Assembly: GCF_000520555.1 (NCBI RefSeq)
Contig: NZ_KI914847.1
Location: 1 to 37,440 of the forward strand
Direction: 5' to 3'
Source of the DNA: Arthrobacter sp. Br18
GTDB taxonomy: Bacteria; Actinomycetota; Actinomycetes; Actinomycetales; Micrococcaceae
Length of the DNA stretch: 37,440 nucleotides
Positions 24,137 to 32,597 of the stretch are shown here, in pieces. The position numbers were made by a program, and so were the translations under genes. Under the pieces are notes generated by a model. That model saw nothing but the letters and a program-made list of their open reading frames with translations, was not told the DNA's origin and ran no database searches. Within the stretch, counting starts at the first letter, position 1. The number at the start of each line of letters is the position of its first letter.

Positions 24137-24535
24137 CTACCAGACGTAGGCGAGGACTTCCCCACCTACACCCTTCTTGGATGCCTGGCGGTCTGTCAGT
24201 AGACCGGAGGACGTGGACAGGATGGCGATGCCGAGACCGCCGAGAACGTGCGGCAGGTTGGTGGACTTCGCGTACACGCGAAGACCCGGCTTGGAGATAC
24301 GGCGGATGCCGGCGATTGAACGCTGGCGGTCCGGACCGAACTTCAGGTCGAGGGTGAGCTTCTTGCCCACCTCCGCCTCCTCTTCCTTCCAGCTGGCGAT
24401 GTAGCCTTCAGCCTTCAGGATGTCGGCGACGCGTGCCTTCAACTTGCTGTACGGCATGGACACGGAATCGTGGTACGCCGAGTTTGCATTGCGCAGACGC
24501 GTGAGCATGTCTGCGACAGGATCTGTCATTGTCAT
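24137..24535 (-). CDS. rpsH: 30S ribosomal protein S8
   Basis: S8 binds helix 21 of 16S rRNA and in E. coli also represses its own spc operon. The 132-residue protein starts [18 protein letters not shown] and ends with [13 protein letters not shown] and GGEVLAYVW, all family hallmarks. Two in-frame ATG codons (24535 and 24529) are possible starts. rpsN, usually just upstream, is absent, and the spacer to rplE holds a hairpin. Confidence 0.98.
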   Translation of the reverse strand: MTMTDPVADMLTRLRNANSAYHDSVSMPYSKLKARVADILKAEGYIASWKEEEAEVGKKLTLDLKFGPDRQRSIAGIRRISKPGLRVYAKSTNLPHVLGGLGIAILSTSSGLLTDRQASKKGVGGEVLAYVW

Positions 24536-24570
24536 GTGGGCTTCAGCCCTTCCTCGAAACGGTTTCCGGC

Positions 24571-24600
24571 CTCCGGCGCTGCACCTGGGTGCAACCGGAG
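24571..24600 (-). promoter_or_regulatory. Hairpin in the rplE-rpsH spacer
   Basis: A two-part stem, CTCCGG (24571-24576) with CCGGAG (24595-24600) and TGCACC (24580-24585) with GGTGCA (24588-24593), separated by a small asymmetric internal loop. It fills the 86-nt gap where rpsN usually lies. In E. coli, S8 represses the spc mRNA by binding near the start of rplE; whether this structure is such a site is untested. Confidence 0.45.
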
Positions 24601-24621
24601 CGGACCTGCAACGTAGTTAGA

Positions 24622-25197
24622 TTAATCTTCGGATTTGAACGGGAAACCGAGCGCCTTGAGGAGCGCGCGGCCCTCGGCGTCGGTCTTGGCGGTGGTGACG
24701 ACAGTGATGTCCATACCACGCACGCGGTCAATCTTGTCCTGGTCGATCTCGTGGAACATCGACTGCTCGGTGAGGCCGAAGGTGTAGTTGCCGTTGCCGT
24801 CGAACTGCTTGCCGTTGAGTCCGCGGAAGTCGCGGATACGGGGCAGCGCGAGTGATACCAGACGGTCGGTGAATTCCCACATGCGGTCGCCGCGAAGAGT
24901 CGCGTGGGCGCCGATCGGCATGCCCTCACGAAGCTTGAACTGCGCGATGGACTTGCGGGCCTTCGTGACCTGGGGCTTCTGGCCCGTGATCTGGGTCAGG
25001 TCCTTGACGGCACCGTCGATGAGCTTGGAGTCCTTGGCTGCATCTCCGACACCCATGTTGACGACGACCTTGACCAGGCGGGGAACCTGGTTCACGTTCG
25101 AGTAGCTGAACTCTTCCTGCAGTGCAGGCTTGATCTCAGCGGCATAGCGGGCCTTCAGTCGGGGAAGGACCTTGGTCTCTGCGGTTTCAACAGTCAT
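24622..25197 (-). CDS. rplE: 50S ribosomal protein L5
   Basis: L5 binds 5S rRNA and contacts the P-site tRNA. The 191-residue protein has a short extension at the start ([17 protein letters not shown]) and the conserved blocks [42 protein letters not shown], and [19 protein letters not shown]. Its ATG overlaps the rplX stop by one base. Length is a little above the E. coli 179. Confidence 0.97.
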   Translation of the reverse strand: MTVETAETKVLPRLKARYAAEIKPALQEEFSYSNVNQVPRLVKVVVNMGVGDAAKDSKLIDGAVKDLTQITGQKPQVTKARKSIAQFKLREGMPIGAHATLRGDRMWEFTDRLVSLALPRIRDFRGLNGKQFDGNGNYTFGLTEQSMFHEIDQDKIDRVRGMDITVVTTAKTDAEGRALLKALGFPFKSED

Positions 25198-25574
25198 TAC
25201 AGATCCTTCCCTGATGACTTGGCGAAGCGGATGCGGACTACGCGCTCCCGGCCGTCGCGCTCGACGGTCTCGGTGCGGTAGCCGACTCGCGTGGGCTTCT
25301 TTGTCTCGGGATCGACGACGGCCACGTTGCTGATGTGCACGGGCGCCTCGACTACCTCGATGCCACCGGTCTTGGTGCCACCCTGCGACTGGCCGGCCTT
25401 GGTGTGCTTGGTCACCCGGTTGATGCCCTCAACGAGCACGCGGTTCGATTCGGGGAACACCCTCAGAACCTTGCCCTGCTTGCCGCGGTCTCCGCCGCGC
25501 TCCTGCCTGGCTCCCGTGATCATCTGGACGAGATCGCCCTTTTTGATCTTGAGCTTCACTGTTTTTTGTGCCAT
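25197..25574 (-). CDS. rplX: 50S ribosomal protein L24
   Basis: L24 is an assembly-initiating protein at the tunnel exit. The 125-residue protein has a KOW motif near the start ([16 protein letters not shown] with [11 protein letters not shown]), then [20 protein letters not shown] and a C-terminal part longer than the E. coli 104. The C-terminus ends in a basic stretch [17 protein letters not shown]. It lies between rplN (4 nt) and rplE (1-nt overlap). Confidence 0.97.
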   Translation of the reverse strand: MAQKTVKLKIKKGDLVQMITGARQERGGDRGKQGKVLRVFPESNRVLVEGINRVTKHTKAGQSQGGTKTGGIEVVEAPVHISNVAVVDPETKKPTRVGYRTETVERDGRERVVRIRFAKSSGKDL

Positions 25575-25578
25575 GGAC

Positions 25579-25947
25579 TTAAAGCACCTCCGGCGCCAGC
25601 GAGATGATCTTCATGAAACGCTTGTCGCGCAGCTCGCGACCGACAGGGCCGAAGATACGGGTACCGCGGGGGTCGCCGTCGTTCTTCAGGATCACTGCTG
25701 CGTTTTCATCAAACTTGATGTAGGAACCGTCCGCACGGCGGCGTTCCTTCTTGGTACGGACGATGACCGCCTTGACGACGTCGCCCTTCTTGACGTTTCC
25801 GCCGGGAATTGCATCCTTGACGGTGGCGACGATGACGTCCCCGATGCCTGCGTAGCGGCGCCCTGACCCTCCGAGAACGCGGATGGTCAAGATTTCCTTG
25901 GCCCCCGTGTTGTCGGCGATCTTTAGCCGCGATTCTTGCTGAATCAC
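25579..25947 (-). CDS. rplN: 50S ribosomal protein L14
   Basis: L14 makes bridge B8 to the 30S subunit and is a target of RsfS-type silencing. The 122-residue protein reads [18 protein letters not shown] at the start and has [15 protein letters not shown], the [20 protein letters not shown] block and ends [13 protein letters not shown]. The start is GTG 25947 with AGGAG 6 nt upstream; the longer open frame is not L14. A 268-nt spacer separates it from rpsQ, so it is likely to be first in its own transcript or processed. Confidence 0.97.
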   Translation of the reverse strand: MIQQESRLKIADNTGAKEILTIRVLGGSGRRYAGIGDVIVATVKDAIPGGNVKKGDVVKAVIVRTKKERRRADGSYIKFDENAAVILKNDGDPRGTRIFGPVGRELRDKRFMKIISLAPEVL

Positions 25948-26165
25948 TGTGTACTCCTGTCGTCGCGCCGGTTCTCGATACGAGCCTTGCGGAACGGATA
26001 TGGGTGGCCCCGTAATACTGGTACTCGCCACGAACCGCACGCCAGGGCGCGCGGCACCCTCAATGGATGGTGTGATGAACAAGATTATCGGGCTTTTGCC
26101 TATTTGTCGGTGTGAGGGCATGCGCCAACCCACCAGACAGACAAGGTTTTCATCCTATCGCGACA

Positions 26166-26197
26166 ATGCCCCGGACACGAAATCGCATCCAGGGCAT
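26166..26197 (-). promoter_or_regulatory. Hairpin in the rpsQ-rplN spacer
   Basis: Arms 26166-26175 and 26188-26197 pair over 10 bp with one G-U wobble around a 12-nt loop, just downstream of rpsQ on the - strand. No U tract follows. The remaining 220 nt to rplN shows no gene on either strand and no clear -35/-10 pair to me. It may end or process the S10 transcript before the spc part. Confidence 0.45.
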
Positions 26198-26215
26198 CCT
26201 CGGTATAGCTTGTGC

Positions 26216-26527
26216 CTACTTGGCCTTCTCGATGATCTCGACAAGGCGCCACCGCTTGGTGGCCGACAGCGGGCGGGTCTCGCTGATGAGAACGGAATCG
26301 CCGATGCCGGCGGCGTTCTCCTGATCGTGGACCTTGACCTTCGAGCTGCGGCGCAGAACCTTGCCGTACAGCGCGTGCTTCACGCGGTCCTCGACCACGA
26401 CGACGATGGTTTTGTCCATCTTGTCGGAGGTGACGTAGCCGCGGCGTACCTTGCGGTAGCCGCGGGAGTCGGCGTCGTGCACTGCCTTCTCGGTTCCTAC
26501 AGCTGTTTCACTCTTCTGCTCACTCAT
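26216..26527 (-). CDS. rpsQ: 30S ribosomal protein S17
   Basis: S17 is a primary binder of the 5' domain of 16S rRNA. The 103-residue protein has an extra N-terminus of about 20 residues ([18 protein letters not shown]) and then the OB-fold core with [39 protein letters not shown] and the end [11 protein letters not shown]. Its start overlaps the rpmC stop by ATGA. It is the last gene before the long spacer. Confidence 0.97.
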   Translation of the reverse strand: MSEQKSETAVGTEKAVHDADSRGYRKVRRGYVTSDKMDKTIVVVVEDRVKHALYGKVLRRSSKVKVHDQENAAGIGDSVLISETRPLSATKRWRLVEIIEKAK

Positions 26528-26868
26528 TTGGCGTCCTCCTCAGAAGCCTCGGTGTCCACGGACGCGGCGTCCTTTGTGGAGGCCTTCTTGGATTTCTTGA
26601 CCTTTTCCGTCTTCTCGGGCTTTGCTTCCTCAACGGGAGCAACCACCTCGGGACGGAGGCCCAGCTCGCGCTCGCGCAGCACCGTGTAGATGCGGGCGAT
26701 GTCGCGCTTCACCGAGCGGAGACGGCCGTGGCTTTCCAGCTGGCCGGTGGCCGACTGGAAACGGAGGTTGAACAGCTCCTCCTTGGCCTTGCGGAGCTCT
26801 TCCACCAGACGGTCCTTGTCAAAACCGTCCAGCTGGTCCGATGCTAGTTCCTTTGAACCCAGTGCCAT
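26524..26868 (-). CDS. rpmC: 50S ribosomal protein L29 with charged tail
   Basis: L29 sits at the tunnel exit beside L23, near the docking site for SRP and trigger factor. The core (about 12-75) has the [26 protein letters not shown] helix split and [17 protein letters not shown]. The protein is 114 residues, against about 63-80 elsewhere: residues 80-114 form a Lys/Glu/Ala-rich tail with [18 protein letters not shown] and an acidic end. The start at ATG 26868 lies inside rplP, an overlap of 25 nt, which is long for this operon. Confidence 0.95.
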   Translation of the reverse strand: MALGSKELASDQLDGFDKDRLVEELRKAKEELFNLRFQSATGQLESHGRLRSVKRDIARIYTVLRERELGLRPEVVAPVEEAKPEKTEKVKKSKKASTKDAASVDTEASEEDAK

Positions 26869-27287
26869 GTGTATTCACCACCCTCACGTCGCACAATGCG
26901 TGCTTTCAACGGCAGCTTGTGAATTGCGAGGCGCAGCGCTTCGCGAGCCACCTCTTCGGTTACACCGGAGAGTTCGAAGAGAACCCGTCCCGGCTTGACG
27001 TTGGCCACCCACCACTCGGGCGAACCCTTACCGGAACCCATGCGGGTCTCGGCAGGCTTCTTGGTCAACGGGCGGTCCGGATAGATATTGATCCAGACCT
27101 TGCCGCCACGCTTGATGTGGCGGGTCATGGCAATACGCGCTGATTCGATCTGGCGGTTGGTGACGTATGCCGGGCTAAGCGCCTGGATACCCCATTCGCC
27201 AAAGCTCACTTCGGTACCACCGGTAGCAGCGCCGGAACGACCCGGGTGGTGCTGCTTACGGAATTTGACTCGACGTGGGATAAGCAT
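26844..27287 (-). CDS. rplP: 50S ribosomal protein L16
   Basis: L16 shapes the A-site tRNA pocket of the 50S subunit. The 147-residue protein starts [19 protein letters not shown] and has [23 protein letters not shown] with the conserved Arg-Met-Gly-Ser. The family usually ends near REGGE; here it goes on with YTWHWVQRN through the start of rpmC. It directly follows rpsC without spacing, so ribosomes may pass straight on. Confidence 0.96.
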   Translation of the reverse strand: MLIPRRVKFRKQHHPGRSGAATGGTEVSFGEWGIQALSPAYVTNRQIESARIAMTRHIKRGGKVWINIYPDRPLTKKPAETRMGSGKGSPEWWVANVKPGRVLFELSGVTEEVAREALRLAIHKLPLKARIVRREGGEYTWHWVQRN

Positions 27288-28160
27288 TTAAGCCTGTCCT
27301 CCTTCAGTCGCAGCGGGTGCTGCGGCGGTTTCGGCGGGAGCCGAGGATCCCTGGGGAGCCGAAGCTCCCTGGGTAGCCGGAGCTCCCTGGCCCTCGGTGC
27401 GCTCGGGTGCACGACGACGACGCTCGCCACCGCGGTCCGCGCCGGCTGCGGGCCCGCGGCTGGGGCGGTCTCCGCCACGGCCGCGCGAAGGAGCAGCTGC
27501 GGCCTGGGCCGCGAGTTCCTTGGCGGTGATGTCGCCCTTGTAGATCCAGACCTTCACGCCGATGCGGCCGAAGGTGGTCTTGGCTTCGAAGAACCCGTAG
27601 TCGATGTTCGCACGGAGGGTGTGCAGGGGCACACGTCCTTCGCGGTAGAACTCCGAGCGGCTCATTTCGGCGCCGCCCAGGCGGCCGGAGCACTGGACAC
27701 GGATGCCCTTGGCTCCCGCGCGCTGCGCCGACTGCATGGCCTTCTTCATGGCGCGGCGGAAGGCCACGCGTGAGGAAAGCTGCTCGGCCACGCCCTGGGC
27801 GACAAGCTGTGCTTCCATCTCGGGGTTCTTGACCTCGAGGATGTTCAGCTGGACCTGCTTGCCGGTGAGCTTCTCCAGCTCGCCGCGGATGCGGTCCGCT
27901 TCGGCGCCGCGGCGGCCGATGACGATGCCTGGACGCGCAGTGTGGATATCCACACGGACGCGGTCACGGGTGCGCTCGATCTCGACCTTCGCGATGCCCG
28001 CGCGGTCCATGCCCGTGGACATGAGCTGGCGGATCTTGATGTCCTCACGGACGAAGTCCCGGTAGCGCTGGCCCGGCTTGTTGCTGTCGGCGAACCAGTG
28101 CGACCTGTGGTCCGTGGTGATGCCGAGTCGGAACCCATGCGGGTTTACTTTCTGTCCCAC
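27288..28160 (-). CDS. rpsC: 30S ribosomal protein S3 with repeat-rich tail
   Basis: S3 forms part of the mRNA entry channel with its helicase activity. The core (about 1-215) starts [20 protein letters not shown] and has the KH-type [17 protein letters not shown] block and [19 protein letters not shown]. The protein is 290 residues, against 233 in E. coli. The last 70 residues are Arg/Gly-rich ([13 protein letters not shown]) and then Ala/Ser/Gln/Pro-rich, encoded in part by an 18-bp tandem repeat at 27338-27391. The GTG start at 28160 overlaps the rplV stop by one base. Confidence 0.96.
   Translation of the reverse strand: MGQKVNPHGFRLGITTDHRSHWFADSNKPGQRYRDFVREDIKIRQLMSTGMDRAGIAKVEIERTRDRVRVDIHTARPGIVIGRRGAEADRIRGELEKLTGKQVQLNILEVKNPEMEAQLVAQGVAEQLSSRVAFRRAMKKAMQSAQRAGAKGIRVQCSGRLGGAEMSRSEFYREGRVPLHTLRANIDYGFFEAKTTFGRIGVKVWIYKGDITAKELAAQAAAAPSRGRGGDRPSRGPAAGADRGGERRRRAPERTEGQGAPATQGASAPQGSSAPAETAAAPAATEGGQA
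27338..27391. repeat. 18-bp tandem repeat, three units, in rpsC
   Basis: Units at 27338-27355, 27356-27373 and 27374-27391 share the form AGCCgnAGcTCCCTGG and encode six-residue Ala/Pro/Gln/Gly units in the S3 tail. Repeats of whole codons like this can change in number by slippage without breaking the frame, so tail length may vary between strains. Confidence 0.75.
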
Positions 28161-28525
28161 TAGCGGACCTCCACTTTCTCAGGGGTAGTTACGACAACCG
28201 TGATGTGGCTGGTCCGCTTGTTGATGCGGAACGCGCGGCCCTGGGCACGCGGACGGAACCGCTTCATCGTGGGGCCTTCATCGACGAATGCTTCGCTGAT
28301 GATGAGGTTGTCCTCATTGAAGGCGAGGCCGTCACGGTCCGCGAGGACGCGTGCGTTGGCCATGGCCGACTGAACTACCTTGAAAACCGGCTCTGAAGCA
28401 ACCTGTGGGGCAAACTTCAGAATAGCCAGAGCCTCATTCGCCTGCTTACCACGAACAAGGTTGACGACGCGCCGGGCCTTCATAGGCGTTACGCGGATAT
28501 GACGCGCAATTGCCTTGGCTTCCAT
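28160..28525 (-). CDS. rplV: 50S ribosomal protein L22
   Basis: L22 lines the narrow part of the peptide exit tunnel and is a site of macrolide resistance. The 121-residue protein starts [27 protein letters not shown] and contains the long tunnel loop with [31 protein letters not shown] split around its tip. All landmarks are intact and no resistance-type insertion is visible. It lies between rpsS and rpsC. Confidence 0.98.
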   Translation of the reverse strand: MEAKAIARHIRVTPMKARRVVNLVRGKQANEALAILKFAPQVASEPVFKVVQSAMANARVLADRDGLAFNEDNLIISEAFVDEGPTMKRFRPRAQGRAFRINKRTSHITVVVTTPEKVEVR

Positions 28526-28563
28526 TGCTTTCCTTCTCTCGTCTTAGCCGTAGAGCCAAGCGC

Positions 28564-28845
28564 CTAGCGGCGCTTGCCTTTACGGTCGTCCTTAACATGG
28601 CCGCGGAAGGTCCGCGTAGGAGCGAATTCGCCGAGCTTGTGCCCGACCATCGACTCGGTGACAAACACCGGAATGTGCTTGCGCCCGTCGTGCACCGCGA
28701 TCGTGTGCCCGAGCATGTCGGGGACGATCATGGAGCGGCGGGACCACGTCTTGATGACGTTCTTCGTACCCGATTCGTTCTCGCGAGCAACCTTTACGTA
28801 CAGGTGCTGATCGACGAAGGGGCCTTTCTTCAGGCTGCGTGGCAT
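28564..28845 (-). CDS. rpsS: 30S ribosomal protein S19
   Basis: S19 sits in the 30S head beside S13 and forms bridge B1a. The 93-residue protein starts [19 protein letters not shown] and has [41 protein letters not shown] and the end [14 protein letters not shown]. It is a standard length for actinobacteria. A TAGGAG site precedes ATG 28845. The order rplB-rpsS-rplV is universal. Confidence 0.98.
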   Translation of the reverse strand: MPRSLKKGPFVDQHLYVKVARENESGTKNVIKTWSRRSMIVPDMLGHTIAVHDGRKHIPVFVTESMVGHKLGEFAPTRTFRGHVKDDRKGKRR

Positions 28846-28857
28846 GTTCCCAGGCTC

Positions 28858-29697
28858 CTATCGCTTGTTCTTGCCGGAACGGCGGCGACGCACAATGAGT
28901 GAATCGCTCTCTTTGTTTTGGCGACGCGTACGTCCCTCTGCCTTGCCGTTGGGGTTGACCGGGTGGCGTCCACCGGAGGTCTTGCCCTCGCCACCACCGT
29001 GGGGGTGGTCGACAGGGTTCATGGCCACACCACGGACGGTCGGGCGGATGCCCTTCCAGCGGTTACGGCCGGCCTTGCCCCAGTTGATGTTCGACTGCTC
29101 GGCGTTGCCGACCTCGCCGACCGTTGCACGGCAGCGGACGTCGACGTTGCGGATTTCCCCGGACGGCAGTCGCAGCTGGGCGAAGCGGCCTTCCTTGGCG
29201 ACGAGCTGGGTCGAAGCCCCGGCAGAGCGGGCCATCTTCGCGCCGCCGCCAGGACGGAGCTCCACAGCGTGGATCACCGTACCGACGGGGATGTTGCGCA
29301 GCGGAAGGTTGTTGCCGGGCTTGATGTCGGCCCCGGCACCTGCCTCGACGAAGTCGCCCTGCTTGAGCTTGTTCGGCGCGATGATGTAGCGCTTGGTGCC
29401 GTCGACGTAGTGCAGGAGGGCGATGCGCGCGGTGCGGTTGGGATCGTATTCGATCTCGGCAACGCGGGCGTCGACGCCGTCCTTGTCGTGGCGGCGGAAG
29501 TCGATCAGACGGTACTGACGCTTGTGTCCACCGCCCTTGTGACGGGTGGTGATCCGACCGGTGTTGTTACGGCCGCCCTTTTTGGGGAGCGGACGCACCA
29601 GTGACTTCTCCGGTGTGGATCGTGTGATTTCTGCGAAGTCGGCAACGCTCGAGCCACGACGGCCCGGGGTTGTCGGCTTGTATTTACGGATTCCCAT
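28858..29697 (-). CDS. rplB: 50S ribosomal protein L2
   Basis: L2 is needed for subunit joining and peptidyl-transferase activity. The 279-residue protein has the Lys/Arg-rich start [16 protein letters not shown], the two RNA-binding domains with [18 protein letters not shown], and the highly conserved [14 protein letters not shown] with the key His, ending in [11 protein letters not shown]. Length is normal. The gene follows rplW with a spacer of 33 nt. Confidence 0.98.
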   Translation of the reverse strand: MGIRKYKPTTPGRRGSSVADFAEITRSTPEKSLVRPLPKKGGRNNTGRITTRHKGGGHKRQYRLIDFRRHDKDGVDARVAEIEYDPNRTARIALLHYVDGTKRYIIAPNKLKQGDFVEAGAGADIKPGNNLPLRNIPVGTVIHAVELRPGGGAKMARSAGASTQLVAKEGRFAQLRLPSGEIRNVDVRCRATVGEVGNAEQSNINWGKAGRNRWKGIRPTVRGVAMNPVDHPHGGGEGKTSGGRHPVNPNGKAEGRTRRQNKESDSLIVRRRRSGKNKR

Positions 29698-29730
29698 AAC
29701 TCAATTCCTCGTTAAAGTGGTCTCCGCTCC

Positions 29731-30036
29731 CTAGGAGAGCGGACCGCCGAAGATGTCGATCGAGCCCTCTTTGAGGGACACGATGGCACGCTTGGTGCCC
29801 TTGCGCTGACCCCAGCCGAACTTGGTGCGCTTGCGCTTGCCAACCCGGTTGATGGTGTTGATCGAGTCGACCTTGACGGAGAAGATTTTCTCCACGGCCA
29901 GCTTGATCTCTTCCTTGTTGGAGCGTGGGTCAACCAGGAAGGTGTATTTGCCTTCGTCGATCAGGCCGTAGCTCTTCTCCGACACGACGGGTGCAATGAC
30001 GACGTCGCGCGGATCCTTTGCGATGGTGCCGCTCAC
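29731..30036 (-). CDS. rplW: 50S ribosomal protein L23
   Basis: L23 at the tunnel exit docks SRP and trigger factor. The 101-residue protein has [44 protein letters not shown], and the end DIFGGPLS. It is the short bacterial form. The start is GTG 30036, overlapping the rplD stop as GTGA, so L4 and L23 are coupled. Confidence 0.97.
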   Translation of the reverse strand: MSGTIAKDPRDVVIAPVVSEKSYGLIDEGKYTFLVDPRSNKEEIKLAVEKIFSVKVDSINTINRVGKRKRTKFGWGQRKGTKRAIVSLKEGSIDIFGGPLS

Positions 30037-30656
30037 GTGGCATCCTCCTCGGAGATTGCGTCAGCCGATCCCACGAAGGCGTCGTAGGCGGCCTTGGTGA
30101 AGATCACGTCGTCCGAAACCAGCACGTCGTACGTGTTGAGCTGGTCTACATACAGGACGTGAACCTGTGGGACGTTGCGGACCGACAGTGCGGCCACATC
30201 GTTTGCGCGCTCGATGACGACGAGCAGGCGCGGGCGTTCGGAGACGGCGCGCAGCGTGTCGATGGCACCCTTCGTGGACGGCTTGCCGCCGGCAACGAGG
30301 GACTCGAGGACATGGATCCGGCCGTTGCGTGCCCGATCGGAGAGGGCGCCACGGAGAGCGGCGGCCTTCATCTTCTTGGGGGTGCGCTGGCTGTAGTCGC
30401 GGGGGGTCGGTCCGTGGACCACGCCGCCACCGGTCATGTGCGGTGCGCGGATCGAGCCCTGGCGGGCGCGACCGGTTCCCTTTTGCTTGAACGGCTTGCG
30501 GCCTGCACCGCTCACCTCGGCGCGGGTCTTGGTCTTGTGGGTACCCTGGCGGGCGGCCGCAAGCTGAGCCACGACTACCTGGTGAAGCAGCGGGACGTTG
30601 GTCTGTGCGTCGAAGATCTCCGCGGGGAGATCGACGTTCACTGTGTTGACAGCCAT
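30033..30656 (-). CDS. rplD: 50S ribosomal protein L4
   Basis: L4 reaches into the exit tunnel next to L22 and, in E. coli, represses its own S10 operon by acting on the leader mRNA. The 207-residue protein has the extended tunnel loop [38 protein letters not shown] split across the loop, then the C-terminal domain with [20 protein letters not shown]. Length is normal. The gene is 4 nt downstream of rplC. Whether autogenous control exists here is unknown; the leader of about 200 nt would give it room. Confidence 0.97.
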   Translation of the reverse strand: MAVNTVNVDLPAEIFDAQTNVPLLHQVVVAQLAAARQGTHKTKTRAEVSGAGRKPFKQKGTGRARQGSIRAPHMTGGGVVHGPTPRDYSQRTPKKMKAAALRGALSDRARNGRIHVLESLVAGGKPSTKGAIDTLRAVSERPRLLVVIERANDVAALSVRNVPQVHVLYVDQLNTYDVLVSDDVIFTKAAYDAFVGSADAISEEDAT

Positions 30657-30660
30657 CTGA

Positions 30661-31317
30661 CTATGCTCCCTTCACGGCGGTGCGTACGAGGACGACCTGT
30701 CCGCGGGCGCCTGGAACGGCACCCTTGATCAGCAGCAGCGACTTCTCGGCGTCGACCGCGTGGACCCGGAGGTTCAGCGTGGTCTGACGAACGGCACCCA
30801 TACGGCCTGCCATTTTCATTCCCCGGAAGACGCGGCTGGGGGTTGAAGCTCCACCGATGGAACCGGGCTTGCGGTGGTTCTTGTGTGCACCGTGTGAGGC
30901 GCCGACGCCGTGGAAGCCGTGACGCTTCATCACACCGGCGAAGCCCTTGCCCTTGGTGGTGCCGATGACGTCGACCTGCTGGCCGGCCTCGAAGAGCTCA
31001 ACGGAGAGCTCCTGACCGAGCGAGTAGGAATCAGCATCGGAGGTACGCAGCTCGACCACGTGGCGACGGGGGGTGACCCCGGCGCTCTCGAAGTGGCCGG
31101 CCAGCGGCTTGGTGACCTTGCGGGGATCGATCTGGCCGAAGCCGATCTGCACGGCCGAGTAGCCGTCCTTCTCCGCGGACCGCAGCTGCGTAATAACGTT
31201 CGAATCAGCCTGGACGACAGTGACGGGGATGAGGATGTTGTTCTCGTCCCAGACCTGGGTCATGCCGAGCTTGACGCCCAGCAGGCCTTTGACCTGACGC
31301 GTAAGTGAAGTAGACAT
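30661..31317 (-). CDS. rplC: 50S ribosomal protein L3
   Basis: L3 is an early assembly protein that extends to the peptidyl-transferase centre. The 218-residue protein has [17 protein letters not shown] at the start, then [38 protein letters not shown] with the central Gly/His-rich loop, and [13 protein letters not shown]. All expected residues are in place. It follows rpsJ by 16 nt and precedes rplD. Confidence 0.98.
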   Translation of the reverse strand: MSTSLTRQVKGLLGVKLGMTQVWDENNILIPVTVVQADSNVITQLRSAEKDGYSAVQIGFGQIDPRKVTKPLAGHFESAGVTPRRHVVELRTSDADSYSLGQELSVELFEAGQQVDVIGTTKGKGFAGVMKRHGFHGVGASHGAHKNHRKPGSIGGASTPSRVFRGMKMAGRMGAVRQTTLNLRVHAVDAEKSLLLIKGAVPGARGQVVLVRTAVKGA

Positions 31318-31333
31318 GTGTATCCGCTCTCCC

Positions 31334-31642
31334 TTACAGCTTGATTTCGATGTTCACGTCCGCGGGCAAGTCGAGACGCATCAGCGAATCAACGGCCTTG
31401 GGCGTGGGATCAATGATGTCGATCAGACGCTTGTGCGTGCGCATTTCGAAGTGCTCACGGCTGTCCTTGTACTTGTGCGGCGACCGGATAACAACGAAAA
31501 CGTTCTTCTCCGTAGGCAGTGGCACTGGGCCGACAACCGTTGCGCCTGCGCGCGTCACCGTCTCAACGATCTTCCGGGCTGAAACATCAATGACCTCGTG
31601 GTCATATGACTTCAGCCGGATGCGGATTTTTTGTCCCGCCAT
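31334..31642 (-). CDS. rpsJ: 30S ribosomal protein S10
   Basis: S10 is part of the 30S head and also acts as NusE in transcription antitermination. The 102-residue protein has the full family sequence from [19 protein letters not shown] through [20 protein letters not shown] to [18 protein letters not shown]. It opens the S10 operon. The ribosome site is a GAGAGAGAG purine run rather than a classical AGGAGG. A promoter is predicted about 200 nt upstream. Confidence 0.98.
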   Translation of the reverse strand: MAGQKIRIRLKSYDHEVIDVSARKIVETVTRAGATVVGPVPLPTEKNVFVVIRSPHKYKDSREHFEMRTHKRLIDIIDPTPKAVDSLMRLDLPADVNIEIKL

Positions 31643-32101
31643 GGCGTCTCGACTCTCTCTCTACATGAAAACTGCTGGGCAGTTCCGGTACGTACATTGC
31701 CGCGTCCGTTGTATGACGCTCCCCGCACAGACTGAATCCGGAAGAATCCGGGTTCCTCACCCTGCTGGGGCTCCGACCCCCGCGCTCGGGCGTGTCGCAA
31801 CTTTCGTGACACACACCGTCCGCAAATTCCGGCCGAGCCGAACGGGCTGGATTATATTTGGGCCGCGCAATCGGTGAACCCGAACCCTGCACCAGGCATT
31901 ATCCTGACCGGGATGGAGTCTCAAACCGCACGCGCAAGCACTTGAACAACTTGTCCAGTCTGGCAGAGATAGCCCAATTACGCCAATCGGTGGGCCTGCA
32001 GCCACTGCCCCGGGCTGTGAAAGCGGCTCGGCAGCCACGGGTCAAACCCGCCGGATGAGGATTAAACTGTAGGGGTCCATCCGTACGAAAGGAGTTTAGC
32101 C
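31643..32101. other. Divergent intergenic region between rpsJ and the VOC gene
   Basis: These 459 bp hold no supportable gene; the short open frames have no family features. The rpsJ side has the predicted S10 promoter (31851-31878), a leader of about 200 nt and a direct repeat GAATCCGG twice (31734-31741 and 31744-31751). The VOC side has AAAGGAG before the GTG at 32102 but no clear -35/-10 pair. Confidence 0.6.
31851..31878 (-). promoter_or_regulatory. Probable S10 operon promoter
   Basis: On the - strand, a perfect TATAAT -10 (31851-31856) is preceded by TTCACC (31873-31878, 4 of 6 bases of the -35 consensus) with a 16-nt spacer. Transcription would begin near 31844 and give a leader of about 200 nt before rpsJ. 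The position, ahead of a highly expressed operon, supports it. Confidence 0.65.
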
Positions 32102-32485
32102 GTGCTCAGCACCAGCAAGGCGACGACGATCCTGCCTGTGAAAGACATGGACCGTGCACGAGGTTTTTATGAGAAGTCCCTCGGCCTCACGCCGGCTGGG
32201 CCCATGGAGGAGGGATCGTTCCTCTTCAGCGACGACGGCCACAACGGGATCGAGCTCATGCTGAAACCGGAAAGCGGCCCGTCGGGCAATACAGAACTCA
32301 GCTTCGAGGTGGAGGATATCGCGATGGAACTGGGGGCCCTGGAATCGCAGGGAGTCCGGTTCGAGGACTACGACCTCCCCGGTTTGAAGACCGTCAACCA
32401 CATTGCAGAGCACGATGGGCTCAAAGCGGCCTGGTTCACCGACACGGAGGGGAACATCCTCTGCCTTCATCAGGTTCTGACCTGA
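32102..32485 (+). CDS. VOC-superfamily (glyoxalase-fold) protein
   Basis: A 127-residue single-domain member of the vicinal oxygen chelate superfamily, which includes glyoxalases, dioxygenases and drug-resistance binding proteins. It shows TILPVKDMDRARGFYEKSLGL, a GIELMLKP strand, a TELSFEVEDI strand and the ending AAWFTDTEGNILCLHQ, as two babbab halves. A metal-binding Glu/His set is suggested (Glu in GIELM, Glu or His near the ends) but not certain, so the reaction is unknown. GTG 32102 has AAAGGAG 7 nt upstream. It is the only + strand gene between the str and S10 operons and is unrelated to translation. Confidence 0.85.
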   Translation: MLSTSKATTILPVKDMDRARGFYEKSLGLTPAGPMEEGSFLFSDDGHNGIELMLKPESGPSGNTELSFEVEDIAMELGALESQGVRFEDYDLPGLKTVNHIAEHDGLKAAWFTDTEGNILCLHQVLT

Positions 32486-32536
32486 GCAGGCGCCTGCCGC
32501 CGCGGGTCCCAGTCACAGGAGAGGGCCCACCCACAG

Positions 32537-32572
32537 AAAAGGGCCCCGCTGCCAAAGCAGCGAGGCCCTTCT
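32537..32572 (-). terminator. Bidirectional terminator between tuf and the VOC gene
   Basis: AAGGGCC (32539-32545) pairs with GGCCCTT (32564-32570) and GCTGC (32548-32552) with GCAGC (32557-32561), with a CAAA loop. On the - strand TTTTCT follows, ending the str operon after tuf; on the + strand only CTTCTGG follows, so it probably also helps end the VOC transcript but less strongly. Confidence 0.85.
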
Positions 32573-32597
32573 GGTGATCAGTCGGCAGTAGAAGTGA

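Noticed and set aside
25948-26133. N-terminal extension of L14
   Set aside because: The true L14 begins at GTG 25947 with AGGAG upstream; the added residues are translated spacer.
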